A DNA stretch of 64,000 bases, from NCBI RefSeq assembly GCF_004000805.1, contig NZ_BILY01000037.1, positions 1 through 64,000 of the forward strand, in the 5' to 3' direction. This document shows, one piece after another, positions 8,275-16,423 of the stretch. The notes beneath the pieces were generated by a model that saw only the letters and a program-made list of their open reading frames with translations, ran no database searches and was not told the origin of the DNA. The DNA comes from Paenibacillus glycanilyticus NBRC 16618 (lineage in GTDB: Bacteria > Bacillota > Bacilli > Paenibacillales > Paenibacillaceae). The position numbers and the translations under genes were made by a program. Each line of letters begins with the position of its first letter. The first letter of the stretch is position 1.

Positions 8275-8730
8275 TTATTCATCCTTTAGCGGAATTAGAA
8301 GCTCGACTTCTTCCTCTTCCCATTGGCGTTCGTTAATGTAAAATACTTCAATCGCAAGCGCGCTGTCGTGTTTGTTCAGCTTCCGTTCGTTCATCCAGGC
8401 AAACAGCTGCTCATAGGCTTCGCCAATCCGTTTGTTAGAGGTTGCTACCATGGCATAACGGTGTTCCGGAATCGTGAACTGGACCATGCCCTTCGGAAGC
8501 TCCTCCATATGATACACCTCATAACAGGCCCAATAAGAAGCAAATACTTCATTGCCGAAATACGGGCTGTACAAAACAGGTGATTTGGATACGGTATTTA
8601 ATTCATGCTTGCGGGATAAAAACTCGCTCTGCAGCCGGATCGCTTCATCCGGGAATGCGGAATAAGGACCGCAATAGCTGATGCCGGCCAAATGAATAGC
8701 AGGCTTCGTAATGATAGAGCAGTTGTCCAA
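8275..8730 (-). CDS. GyrI-like effector-binding domain protein
   Basis: 151 residues made only of a GyrI-like/AraC effector-binding (SHS2-type) domain: an N-terminal I-I-T-K-P-A strand, the central Y-x-P-Y-F segment, V-Q-F-T-I-P-E-H-R-Y-A-M-V, and a C-terminal strand ending in V-E-L-L-I-P. No DNA-binding domain is fused. Such stand-alone domains bind small hydrophobic or cationic ligands and can sequester drugs or modulate partners; the ligand is unknown. The start is TTG at 8730, with GGGGGAG five bases upstream. It is monocistronic, between the PhzF operon and nrdF, with its own terminator. Confidence 0.75.
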   Translation of the reverse strand: MDNCSIITKPAIHLAGISYCGPYSAFPDEAIRLQSEFLSRKHELNTVSKSPVLYSPYFGNEVFASYWACYEVYHMEELPKGMVQFTIPEHRYAMVATSNKRIGEAYEQLFAWMNERKLNKHDSALAIEVFYINERQWEEEEVELLIPLKDE

Positions 8731-8852
8731 GCGAACTCCCCCTAAATAATTGTAGGTCTACGCTGGGATGAGCATTTATTTCGCCATTAGTGTATCACGA
8801 ATTACCATTTTCAGGATAGTGTTTTAATTGTTTTTTCCGAACGTGCGCAAAC

Positions 8853-8879
8853 AAAAAAAGCCGGCTTCGGAAGCCGGCT
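8853..8879 (-). terminator. Terminator of the nrdIEF operon
   Basis: On the minus strand, AGCCGGCTTC-CG-AAGCCGGCT is followed by a run of seven T, 10 nt after the nrdF stop. Confidence 0.95.
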
Positions 8880-8889
8880 GTAAATGCTC

Positions 8890-9849
8890 TTACATATTGA
8901 AGACAAAGTCTTCGTCGCGCAATTGCTCGATATGAACGGTACGCACATAACCGTTGCCTTTTTTCGAGAAGAAGTCATGCTGCTTCGTATGCGTGCTGAT
9001 GCCGTTGAACACGATCGGGTTGACCGGCTCTTCCGGGAAGTACGGTTCAAAGCCTAGGTTCATCAAAGCTTTGTTCGCGTTGTAACGGACGTACGTTTTA
9101 ACGTCCTCCTGCAGGCCAATCGGGCTGTACAGGTTATCCGTGTACACCACTTCGTTCTCATACAGCGTGTTCAGAAGGGCGAACACTTCTTCTTTCAGCT
9201 GAGCTTGCTCTTCCGGCGTGAATTCGTTAAACAGCTCTTGCGCCAGAACGCCAACATACAAGCCGTGGATGCTTTCATCGCGGAGGATCAAGTCGATAAT
9301 CTCGCCGCTGCTTGTCATTTTGCCTTGGCCAGCCAGGTAAAGCGGGTAGAAGAAGCCGCTGTAGAACAGATAGCTCTCCAGGAATACCGAAGCGGCCATC
9401 GCTTTGTACAGCTGCTGCTTCGTCTCAATGCCTTGGTACCAGGAAGAGATCAGGGTTGCTTTCTTCTGCAGCTGCTCGTTAGTCTCTACCCACTGGAAGA
9501 TGGCATCGATTTCTTCCGTCGAAGCCAGCGTCGTAAAGATACTGGAATACGACTTCGCATGGATCTGCTCCATCATGGACATAAACGCGAGTACCGCTTT
9601 GCGCTGCAGGCCGTCCACATGCTCGAGAATTTTCGGCATGCCTACGCCGCCTTGAATCGTATCCAGAAGCGTCAGTCCGCCCAGCACGTTTTTGTATACG
9701 GTGCGCTCGATGTCGCTCATTTCCATCCAGTCCATTTTATCGTCGGAAAGTGGAATTTCTTCGTCTGTCCAGAATTGCATCACGTTCTGCTGCCAGAAGG
9801 TAAGCGTAAAATCGTCATCCGGACGGTTCCAGTTTACTGCTTTCATCAA
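8890..9849 (-). CDS. nrdF: Class Ib ribonucleotide reductase beta subunit NrdF
   Basis: 319 residues, the usual class Ib small-subunit length. The ferritin-like fold carries the dinuclear metal ligands in two E-x2-H motifs (M-M-E-Q-I-H and R-D-E-S-I-H) plus further acidic ligands. The subunit houses the tyrosyl radical and dimanganese (or diiron) cofactor that starts reduction of ribonucleotides to deoxyribonucleotides in NrdE. The C-terminus E-D-F-V-F-N-M matches the peptide that docks to the large subunit. It is the last gene of nrdI-nrdE-nrdF, 67 nt after nrdE, and ends 10 nt before a strong terminator. NrdI in the same operon points to a manganese-loaded class Ib enzyme. Confidence 0.95.
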   Translation of the reverse strand: MMKAVNWNRPDDDFTLTFWQQNVMQFWTDEEIPLSDDKMDWMEMSDIERTVYKNVLGGLTLLDTIQGGVGMPKILEHVDGLQRKAVLAFMSMMEQIHAKSYSSIFTTLASTEEIDAIFQWVETNEQLQKKATLISSWYQGIETKQQLYKAMAASVFLESYLFYSGFFYPLYLAGQGKMTSSGEIIDLILRDESIHGLYVGVLAQELFNEFTPEEQAQLKEEVFALLNTLYENEVVYTDNLYSPIGLQEDVKTYVRYNANKALMNLGFEPYFPEEPVNPIVFNGISTHTKQHDFFSKKGNGYVRTVHIEQLRDEDFVFNM

Positions 9850-9916
9850 TCCTGCTCCTTTGGTTAAAGGCTGCTTTCCGATTCTCCTCTTCCGGCAGCC
9901 TTGTCATTAGTTCGAA

Positions 9917-12001
9917 TTATACGGCGCAGCTTGTGCATTCCTCGACGGAAAGACGCTTCGTTCTCGTATAGTAGAGCGATTTCAGCCCCTTCTGAGCGGC
10001 ATAGATGTAGAAGCGCGCCAGTTCGCGGGTTGTTACGTTGCTGTTCACGTGAAGGACGGTCGAAATGCCTTGGTCCACGTGCTGCTGAATTTCCCAAATC
10101 AGGTCAATCAGCTTGAATTGATCGATATTGTAAGCCGATTTGTAGTAGAAGTAGTTATCTTGAGCCAGGTAAGGCATCGGATAATACGTCGTCGAGTTCG
10201 CGTAAGTACGAGTCTCGATATGCTCTACGATCGGCATAACGCTCGAAGTCGAGTTTTGGATGTACGAGATGCTTTGCGTTGGCGCGATAGCCAGGCGGTA
10301 AGCATGGTACAGACCGTATTTTTGCACTTTCTCTTTCAGTTCAGCCCAGTCCTGCGGAGACGGGATTTCCATGCCTTCGAACAGTTCTTTTACTTTATCC
10401 GATGACGGACGGAAATCCGTTTCGATATAACGGGTGAAATAAGTGCCTTTTGCGTATTCGGAACGATCGAAATCCTTGAAGCTTGCGCCGCGTTCTTTGG
10501 CGATTTCCATGCTCTTCTCGATCGAGTAGTAGTTCATCATCATAAAGAATGCGCTCGCGAACTCTTTCGCTTCGTCGCTTTCGTAAGCAATCTTGTTCTT
10601 CGCGAAGAAGCCGTTCAGGTTCATTGCGCCAAGGCCAACGGAGTGAAGCTCTTCGTTTGCTTTGCGCACGCCCGGAGCGTTGTCGATCTCGGATACGTCG
10701 CTGACCGTCGTCAAAGCTTCGATGCCGACATGGACGGATTCTTTGATTTTCTTGCGTTCCATGACGTTAACGATGTTCAGCGATGCCAGGTTGCAGCTGA
10801 TATCGCGGCGGATGACATCATCCATGCCGTAGTCGTTGATCGTCGAAGTCTCTTGCACTTGGAAAATTTCGGTACAGAGATTGGACATCTTGACTTGACC
10901 GATATCCTTCAAGGCGTGAACTCGGTTAGCGTTCGATTTGTTCATGATGTAAGGATAGCCGGATTCCAGCTGGATCGAAGCGATCTTTGTCATCATGTCG
11001 CGGGCGTTCATGACCGCTTTTTTCACGACTTTATCGTTAGCGAGAAGCTCTTCGTACATAACGTCCATATCCATGTCGTCGAGATGCTTGTCGTATGCTT
11101 TATGAACGGAATGAGGACCAAAGACGTACAGCGTTTCGTTCTTTGCAGCCAGCTCATAGAATTTATTAGGTATAATCAAGCCGATCGACAATGTTTTGAT
11201 GCGCGTTTTCTCGTCGGCGTTAATTTTCTTACAGTCAAGGAATTCAATGATATCCCAGCCGAAAATGTTGTAGTAACCTGCGCCGGAGCCTTTGCGCTGA
11301 CCCATTTGGTCCGCGTAGGAGAATGCGTCCTCCATCAGCTTCAGTACCGGCATGACGCCTTTTGCGGCGCCTTCCACGCCTTTGATGGCTTCGCCGCGTC
11401 CGCGCAGCTTGGACAGGTTAACCGCTACGCCGCCGCCGATCTTCGACAGCTGCATGCATGTGCCAAGAACGTAGTTGATAGAGTTCAAGGAATCGTCCAT
11501 CTCAAGCAGGAAGCAGGATACCATTTCGCCGCGGCGGCTCTTGCCAGCGTTCAGGAACGTTGGAGTAGCCGGCTGCAGGCGCTGCTCGATCATCGCTTCC
11601 GCGATGCGGAGCGCTTTGGCGCCGTCGCCTTCGCCGAGGTTCAGGGCAACGATCGCTACGCGGTCGGGATATTGCTCCAGGTACTTCGATTTATCGTTCG
11701 TCTTCATTGCGTAGTCTTTGTAGAACTTCGAGATCGCCATATACGATTCAAACTGGAAGCCGCTGCTCTCGGTCAGCGTAAACACCGCTTCGATCTGCTC
11801 ATATGTATATTTGTCATATACATTCTCGTAAAAGTCATTCTCGATGAGGTAGTCCAGCTTCTCGCGGAGGGAACCGAATTTCACGCTTTTCGCTTCCACT
11901 TCCTCCATAAAAGCGGCTACCGCTTCTTTATCTTTATCCAATTGATAGAAGCCGTCCGCTCCTCGTTGCATCAATTCGTTGTTCAGCTCGATGTGTTTCA
12001 A
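9917..12001 (-). CDS. nrdE: Class Ib ribonucleotide reductase alpha subunit NrdE
   Basis: 694 residues, close to Bacillus NrdE (700). It starts K-H-I-E-L-N-N-E-L after a TTG at 12001. A GAAAGGG Shine-Dalgarno sits about nine bases upstream, and the family alignment begins here, so the longer frame to 12058 is rejected. Visible hallmarks are P-A-T-P-T-F-L-N-A-G, the S-C-F-L-L-E-M-D-D-S-L region with an active-site Cys, D-I-S-C-N-L-A-S-L-N-I, and a C-terminal C-x2-C redox pair (C-T-S-C-A-V) served by glutaredoxin/NrdH-type reductants. The enzyme reduces ribonucleoside diphosphates for DNA synthesis. The short N-terminus lacks a full ATP-cone, as in class Ib. Its start lies inside the end of nrdI (68-nt overlap). 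Confidence 0.95.
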   Translation of the reverse strand: MKHIELNNELMQRGADGFYQLDKDKEAVAAFMEEVEAKSVKFGSLREKLDYLIENDFYENVYDKYTYEQIEAVFTLTESSGFQFESYMAISKFYKDYAMKTNDKSKYLEQYPDRVAIVALNLGEGDGAKALRIAEAMIEQRLQPATPTFLNAGKSRRGEMVSCFLLEMDDSLNSINYVLGTCMQLSKIGGGVAVNLSKLRGRGEAIKGVEGAAKGVMPVLKLMEDAFSYADQMGQRKGSGAGYYNIFGWDIIEFLDCKKINADEKTRIKTLSIGLIIPNKFYELAAKNETLYVFGPHSVHKAYDKHLDDMDMDVMYEELLANDKVVKKAVMNARDMMTKIASIQLESGYPYIMNKSNANRVHALKDIGQVKMSNLCTEIFQVQETSTINDYGMDDVIRRDISCNLASLNIVNVMERKKIKESVHVGIEALTTVSDVSEIDNAPGVRKANEELHSVGLGAMNLNGFFAKNKIAYESDEAKEFASAFFMMMNYYSIEKSMEIAKERGASFKDFDRSEYAKGTYFTRYIETDFRPSSDKVKELFEGMEIPSPQDWAELKEKVQKYGLYHAYRLAIAPTQSISYIQNSTSSVMPIVEHIETRTYANSTTYYPMPYLAQDNYFYYKSAYNIDQFKLIDLIWEIQQHVDQGISTVLHVNSNVTTRELARFYIYAAQKGLKSLYYTRTKRLSVEECTSCAV

Positions 12002-12347
12002 TATTTCGCACCCTTTCGACAAAGTATTCCATATCTTGATTCGTACCGGATAATTCAAACTTCGATATGACCGGCACGTCGAACAGGCTAGAGATCGTAT
12101 CTGCGCTCTTCGCGAAGCCGTCTCCCCAATTCCGATTGCCGCTTGCGGATACCCCTTGAAGATAATTACTGTTTCGGTTCAAGAAATTCATGACGCGCTC
12201 CGGCACCTGACCAAATCCCGTCGTGTAGGTAACCAGTACGTAAGGCTCGTCCACTATATCAAGCTCGCCAATGGGCACCGCTCTCATATTCAATTTATTG
12301 ATAAAGCGTTTCACATTGCCTGTTCTTGAATCGTAGACTACCAGCAT
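11934..12347 (-). CDS. nrdI: NrdI flavodoxin-like maturase
   Basis: 137 residues with the NrdI flavodoxin fold: Y-D-S-R-T-G-N-V (FMN phosphate loop), V-T-Y-T-T-G-F-G-Q-V-P, and S-G-N-R-N-W-G-D. NrdI supplies the oxidant that assembles the dimanganese-tyrosyl radical in NrdF. The ATG at 12347 follows AAAGGAG. The gene overlaps nrdE by 68 nt, and its last 22 or so residues lie in that overlap and beyond the conserved fold, so the C-terminal tail may be unconstrained. First gene of the operon, read from the promoter at 12529-12557. Confidence 0.9.
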   Translation of the reverse strand: MLVVYDSRTGNVKRFINKLNMRAVPIGELDIVDEPYVLVTYTTGFGQVPERVMNFLNRNSNYLQGVSASGNRNWGDGFAKSADTISSLFDVPVISKFELSGTNQDMEYFVERVRNIETHRAEQRIDATRSGRLLSIG

Positions 12348-12528
12348 GTTTCTCTCTCCTTAAAAGAATTGCAGGGCAATTCTTGCTTCGTAAGCATCGA
12401 TCTAGCAACGTCTATCACTGAAATTTCAGCAATATAAAAGCGCTTCTGACAGCAAAGATGTCAAATGCGCTAGTTGACAAAATCGTTGAAATCTGACTAC
12501 ACAACTCAATATGTAGTTGATGAATTTG

Positions 12529-12557
12529 ATTCTACATCAAGATATAGGTCTCGTCAA
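12529..12557 (-). promoter_or_regulatory. Sigma-A promoter of nrdIEF
   Basis: On the minus strand, TTGACG (12557-12552), 17 bp, TAGAAT (12534-12529), about 180 bp before the nrdI ATG. The surrounding bases hold inverted TTGATG/CATCAA and ATGTAG/CTACAT arms (about 12511-12540), which could bind a regulator. A degenerate NrdR-like box at 12499-12514 matches only about 11 of 16 consensus positions, and I see no convincing second box. The long leader (12348-12528) shows no riboswitch fold that I recognise. Confidence 0.7.
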
Positions 12558-12665
12558 TGCAAATTATGGAGAAATTATTTATTTGGCCTTTTTCGACACT
12601 CGACTATTTTAACAGATGAAGATATGATGGGATAGTGACATTTTATTGCTAATATGGAGGTACAA

Positions 12666-12887
12666 ATGGACAAGCAAATAACGCCGGAGCAGCTGCGAGA
12701 AGCCGTGCTCCAGTTGTTCCGGGATGCCGGATATACCGTACCCGAACTGCTGCCTTACATAGATGGTTTGAATCAGGAGAATGATCGTCTGAAGCAGGAA
12801 TTAAAGCGATTGAGGCTGGCGGCCGCCCGCGGATCGGCTTCCTCGGATTCTATGAACAGCAGATTGAAGGACGCTTTAAGGGAGTAA
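12666..12887 (+). CDS. Small coiled-coil protein of unknown function
   Basis: 73 residues starting M-D-K-Q-I-T-P-E-Q after GGAGG five bases upstream. An ATG four codons earlier contains that Shine-Dalgarno and is unlikely. Residues 5-30 form an amphipathic helix, and residues 33-50 (L-N-Q-E-N-D-R-L-K-Q-E-L-K-R-L) form a heptad-patterned coiled coil, followed by a polar S-rich tail. I do not recognise a family. It lies between the divergent nrd operon and tdk, 150 nt before tdk, with no clear shared promoter. Confidence 0.6.
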   Translation: MDKQITPEQLREAVLQLFRDAGYTVPELLPYIDGLNQENDRLKQELKRLRLAAARGSASSDSMNSRLKDALRE

Positions 12888-12974
12888 TTAATAGATCGGA
12901 ATTTGGAAGGCAAAGATGAATAGCAAAATCTATATCTAGTGTTCGCCGGTTAAAAATTATGTCGAATACCCCTG

Positions 12975-13002
12975 TTGCATCCTCGACTTATTCTGATAAA
13001 AT
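12975..13002 (+). promoter_or_regulatory. Probable promoter of tdk
   Basis: TTGCAT (12975-12980), 16 bp, TAAAAT (12997-13002), 35 bp before the tdk ATG. Confidence 0.5.
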
Positions 13003-13037
13003 AATACAACCATTGAAGTAAAGGTAAGGGATAAGTC

Positions 13038-13676
13038 ATGGATAGAGGGTTCATTACGGTCATTATCGGACCGATGTTTTCGGAGAAGTCGGGAGAGCTC
13101 ATCCGGCGCTGCCAGAAGCTGATGAAATACGGCCGCAAGCAGGTCAGGGCTTATAAGCCGGCCGAGGATGACCGGTTCAGCAACGAAGAGATCGTCAGCC
13201 GGATCGGCTACCGCCTTCCCGCAACAAGCGTGCCGCGCGCGCTCCCGGCATCATCGGTGGAGCAAATCCTGCTCGAGTCGAAGGATGCGGACGTCGTGGC
13301 GTTTGATGAAGCATCCTTCTTTGGGAAGCCTATCATCGCTCTGGTAGAGGAGCTGGCATACCAAGGGAAGCATATTATCGTAGACGGTCTGAATATGGAC
13401 TACCGGGGCAAAGAATTCGGCTACATCGGCGGCCTGCTGGCGATTGCCGACGAAATCGTAAAGCTGACTTCGTTCTGCGCCGTCTGCGGCGATGCCAACG
13501 CGACCTTCACGCAGCGTATCGTCAACGGCAAACCGGCCAAGCTTGGACCGGTCTTCCTCATCGGCGATACGGAGAGCTACGAGCCCCGCTGCCGCTCCTG
13601 CTTCGTCCCTCCGCACAAAGTGACGGACGACACTGCGGAAGAGCTCACAGACACGATTACGGCGTCTCAAGCCTAA
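13038..13676 (+). CDS. tdk: Thymidine kinase (type II) with altered P-loop
   Basis: 212 residues. The family order is intact: P-loop at 11-18, Walker B/catalytic region A-F-D-E-A-S-F-F near residue 90, the G-L-N-M-D-Y-R-G-K-E-F-G lasso, and structural zinc cysteines C147-x2-C150 and C185-x2-C188. Type II enzymes phosphorylate thymidine with ATP in the salvage pathway, as tetramers. The odd feature is the P-loop G-P-M-F-S-E-K-S: Glu16 (GAG, 13083-13085) replaces the second glycine of G-x4-G-K-[ST]; one base change would restore GGG. This could reduce activity, shift substrate, or be a tolerated variant of this lineage. The start is supported by AAGG upstream; it is monocistronic with its own promoter and terminator. 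Confidence 0.85.
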   Translation: MDRGFITVIIGPMFSEKSGELIRRCQKLMKYGRKQVRAYKPAEDDRFSNEEIVSRIGYRLPATSVPRALPASSVEQILLESKDADVVAFDEASFFGKPIIALVEELAYQGKHIIVDGLNMDYRGKEFGYIGGLLAIADEIVKLTSFCAVCGDANATFTQRIVNGKPAKLGPVFLIGDTESYEPRCRSCFVPPHKVTDDTAEELTDTITASQA

Positions 13677-13730
13677 ACAGCTGAGCTACCTTCAGAAAGA
13701 AGCTGCTCCAATTTGCGCGGATGAAAAATA

Positions 13731-13774
13731 ACAGGGTTGTCTCCCGTCACTCGAAGTGACGGAAGACAACCCTG
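13731..13774. terminator. Bidirectional terminator between tdk and yqeM
   Basis: A stem of about 20 bp: ACAGGGTTGTCTCCCGTCACT pairs with AGTGACGGAAGACAACCCTGT. T-rich stretches follow on both strands (TTGCTTT plus, TTATTTTT minus). Confidence 0.9.
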
Positions 13775-13798
13775 TTTGCTTTCAAATGACCAGCCTCA

Positions 13799-14560
13799 TC
13801 ATTTCACTGCCGCAAAAAACAACCGCTCCGAACGGTCACCCGCCGGCTCGAGTTCAAAGTCCGCATAGCAGTCAACCGTACGGAAGCCCGTACGCTTCAA
13901 GGCTGCTTCCATCCAGCCGCGGCCATACGCCCGCTGTTCGTGCATTTCTTCGAAACGCTCGAACTTCCCGCTCTTCTCCTCGGCGAATATGGTCAGATGA
14001 TGCTCGATCTGAAGCCGGGACTCGTCGAGCTCGCAAGTCCATATATAAGCGACTTCGTCCTCGTCCAGCACAAAAGGCTGCTCCTCCGCGTAACGAAGGA
14101 ACACCTTCGGATCATGAACATCGAACAAGAACAGTCCGCCCTCGCGCAAATTATCGTAAGCCGCCTTAAAGGCTGCCTCCACGTCTTCTTCCTCGGTCAG
14201 ATAGTTCACGCAGTCGCAGAACGATATCACCGTATCGACGGGCTCCGCAAGCGTCCAGTCCCGCATATCCTGCTCCAGCCAGGTTACGTTCCCCCGGGCG
14301 CGGGCCAATTGCGAGGCAGCTTCATCCCATTTGCTGCGCGCAACGGTCAGCATATCGGCAGACAGGTCGATGCCGTATACCTCCAGCCCGGATAAGGCCA
14401 AAGGAATCGCAATGCTGCCCGTCCCGCAGCCGAGATCCGCAACCGTCTTAGGCATGCCGTAACGTTCCCAGCTGTCATGGGCGAATTGCAGCCAGTCTTC
14501 GTATGGCATGTCCTGCATCAGCCGGTCGTAGACCGATGCGAATTGACCGTATGCATCCAT
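13799..14560 (-). CDS. yqeM: YqeM-type class I SAM-dependent methyltransferase
   Basis: 253 residues with a Rossmann methyltransferase domain: V-A-D-L-G-C-G-T-G-S (SAM motif I, near residue 43), G-I-D-L-S-A-D-M-L acidic loop, and W-L-E-Q-D-M-R-D. The ATG at 14560 has GGAGG nine bases upstream; the longer frame to 14611 would run into cvfB. Position at the end of the yqeG-rsfS cluster and length match Bacillus YqeM (247 residues), whose substrate is not established. It starts 4 nt after cvfB and ends before the bidirectional terminator. Confidence 0.85.
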   Translation of the reverse strand: MDAYGQFASVYDRLMQDMPYEDWLQFAHDSWERYGMPKTVADLGCGTGSIAIPLALSGLEVYGIDLSADMLTVARSKWDEAASQLARARGNVTWLEQDMRDWTLAEPVDTVISFCDCVNYLTEEEDVEAAFKAAYDNLREGGLFLFDVHDPKVFLRYAEEQPFVLDEDEVAYIWTCELDESRLQIEHHLTIFAEEKSGKFERFEEMHEQRAYGRGWMEAALKRTGFRTVDCYADFELEPAGDRSERLFFAAVK

Positions 14561-14564
14561 GCCG

Positions 14565-15503
14565 TTATTCCTCCGACGGCTTGGCGGATGCAGCGGCATC
14601 CGAACCGGCATCGTCCGCTTTGGCCGGATCCGCCAGGTAAGTCCAGCTTCCTTTTTGCGTAATCAAACCATCCCTCATCAGCTTCCCTAAAGCACGCTTG
14701 AAAGCCGATTTGCTGATGCCGAAGCGCTGTTTGACCGTATCCGCAGGCGTTTCGTCGGAATAAGGCATGCCCCCGCCCGGGCGCTCCTTCAGGAAGGCCA
14801 GAATGCGGTCCGCATCCTCCAGCCGCCCTTCCTGCTTCAGCTTCGCCATCGACAGATTTACGCGTCCGTCTTCGCGGATGAACGTTACCCGCGCGGATAC
14901 CCGCTCGCCAAGGCGAAGCGGACGGACGCGCTCGGGTGCCGGAATAAGTCCGTATACGCCAAATCCAACCACGCCGCCGTCAACAAGCACAAACGAGCCC
15001 ATCTGCAGCGATTTGGTGACCCAGCCTTCCACCCACTGGTTGCGCCAAGACTGCGGAGCCTCGAATACGAACGGTCCAAGCTCGTCCTCGCCAGCCGTTC
15101 TGGCGAGCAATCGTCCGGCTTTGTCGTGACCAAGCACAACATGGACCTCGTCGCCCGGCAGCGGACGGAACTCCACCTTCTCCGGCAGCTCGGAAATCGG
15201 AAGCAGCAGCTGCCGTCCAAGCCCAAAATCCAGGAAACAGCCGAGACGCGGATGCACGTCGGCAACCTTCAGGCGCGCCATCTCTCCAAGCAGGAGCTTT
15301 GGACGCTTCATCGTTGCGGCAATCCGGTCCTCGGAATCATAAAAAATGAAGACCTCTACCTCATCGTTCATTTTCGGCTTCTTGCCTACCAGCTCGGTAT
15401 AGTGCAGAAGCACCTCCGACTCTTCATCGGTCAGGAAATAGCCGTAGGGCGACACTTCGCGTGCCACCCTTAAAGTTACAATCGTGCCGGCTGTCAGACT
15501 CAT
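14565..15503 (-). CDS. CvfB/YitL-type S1 RNA-binding protein
   Basis: 312 residues. It begins M-S-L-T-A-G-T-I-V-T-L-R-V, with tandem S1-like OB folds (about 1-65, 66-130 and 145-220) and a winged-helix end (about 230-290, with F-G-I-S-K-S-A-F-K-R-A-L-G-K-L-M), the layout of CvfB/YitL. Staphylococcal CvfB binds RNA and affects virulence gene expression; a general RNA role is inferred. The ATG at 15503 overlaps the rsfS stop (ATGA), favouring it over the upstream start at 15533. The tail after residue 295 is an Ala/Asp/Ser-rich low-complexity extension. In Bacillus, yitL is not in the yqe cluster, so its insertion between rsfS and yqeM is a lineage trait. Confidence 0.85.
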   Translation of the reverse strand: MSLTAGTIVTLRVAREVSPYGYFLTDEESEVLLHYTELVGKKPKMNDEVEVFIFYDSEDRIAATMKRPKLLLGEMARLKVADVHPRLGCFLDFGLGRQLLLPISELPEKVEFRPLPGDEVHVVLGHDKAGRLLARTAGEDELGPFVFEAPQSWRNQWVEGWVTKSLQMGSFVLVDGGVVGFGVYGLIPAPERVRPLRLGERVSARVTFIREDGRVNLSMAKLKQEGRLEDADRILAFLKERPGGGMPYSDETPADTVKQRFGISKSAFKRALGKLMRDGLITQKGSWTYLADPAKADDAGSDAAASAKPSEE

Positions 15504-15847
15504 GCGAATTCCACTACCTTCGCATCGGACCACAGGCGTTCGATATTATAGTAATCGCGTTCATCGCGGTGGAACACATGGACGATCACGTCGCCAAGGT
15601 CAATCAGTACCCAGCGCGCCGAATCCATGCCCTCGATGCCTTTTACGCGTACGCCGCGCATTTCAGCCTGCTTGCGGATTTCAGTCGTAATCGCTTGTAC
15701 CTGCGTATCCGAATTACCGTGGCAGATAACGAAATAATCAGCCACCAGCGAGATTTCTTTCAAGTTTAATGCTACGATGCGATGCGCTTTCTTGTCTTCC
15801 GCAGCCGCCACCGTAATTTGCAGCAATTCATCCGAATGTACGGTCAT
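15500..15847 (-). CDS. rsfS: Ribosomal silencing factor RsfS
   Basis: 115 residues of the RsfS/Iojap family, full length. Typical segments are A-D-Y-F-V-I-C-H-G-N-S-D-T-Q-V, G-x2-S-A-R-W-V-L-I-D-L-G-D and V-H-V-F-x6-Y-Y-N-I-E-R-L-W. It binds ribosomal protein uL14 and blocks subunit joining in starvation or stationary phase. It begins 3 nt after yqeK and overlaps cvfB by 4 nt. Confidence 0.95.
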   Translation of the reverse strand: MTVHSDELLQITVAAAEDKKAHRIVALNLKEISLVADYFVICHGNSDTQVQAITTEIRKQAEMRGVRVKGIEGMDSARWVLIDLGDVIVHVFHRDERDYYNIERLWSDAKVVEFA

Positions 15848-15850
15848 AGC

Positions 15851-16423
15851 TCAGCCTCCTTGTTTTTGCTGTTCAATTAAGTCATTGCGGGATTCCACCG
15901 TAAGGGGATAAATCCGATTTCCTTTCTCGAGCAGGAAAGAAATCGTGGAATCAAAACCCGCGATTAGCGCCTGCTCGAGGCTGGTCTCGCTCAGTTCGCG
16001 AATGCGGTCGACCCCGGGAAAGTCCCGTCCGGGTTCCATATAATCGGCCAGACAAACCACTTTGTCCAGCTTGGACATTCCTACACGCCCGGAAGTGTGA
16101 TACCGGATGGCATCCAGCACTTCCTGATCCTTTACGCCGTATTCATGCTCGGCTACCCAGTAGCCGACCTCGGCATGCCATAACGCCTTATCATGGTTCA
16201 GCAGGCCTTGGTCAAGCTGCTGCTCCCGAATAATCTGCTCCATCTTCGCAATCGGCCAATATTTGGCCACGTCGTGCAGAATGGCCGCAAGCTCCGCTTT
16301 TACCGGGTCTTCCCCAAACCGTCCGGCAAGGATAATCGAGGTTTCCATAACCCCTTCCACGTGCTTCCAGCGCTTCTCCGGCATTTGCGATTTGACCGAT
16401 TCGATCATTTGTTCACGATTCAT
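15851..16423 (-). CDS. yqeK: YqeK HD-domain Ap4A hydrolase
   Basis: 190 residues with an HD phosphohydrolase domain: R-W-x-H-V-E-G-V, I-L-H-D-V-A-K-Y (His-Asp pair), L-x-H-A-x2-G-Y-W-V-A and I-R-Y-H-T-S-G-R. YqeK proteins hydrolyse diadenosine tetraphosphate symmetrically to two ADP. The start overlaps the end of nadD by 11 nt, the same order as in Bacillus (nadD-yqeK-rsfS), so the three are coupled. Confidence 0.95.
   Translation of the reverse strand: MNREQMIESVKSQMPEKRWKHVEGVMETSIILAGRFGEDPVKAELAAILHDVAKYWPIAKMEQIIREQQLDQGLLNHDKALWHAEVGYWVAEHEYGVKDQEVLDAIRYHTSGRVGMSKLDKVVCLADYMEPGRDFPGVDRIRELSETSLEQALIAGFDSTISFLLEKGNRIYPLTVESRNDLIEQQKQGG

Noticed and set aside
10643..12070. 475-residue open frame on the plus strand opposite nrdE
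   Set aside because: It is an antisense shadow of a well supported nrdE; it has no ribosome site, no recognisable motifs, and its codon pattern mirrors the complementary gene.
12499..12514. NrdR box upstream of nrdI
   Set aside because: Only about 11 of 16 positions match and no second box at the usual spacing of about 31-32 bp is visible, so I did not call it.
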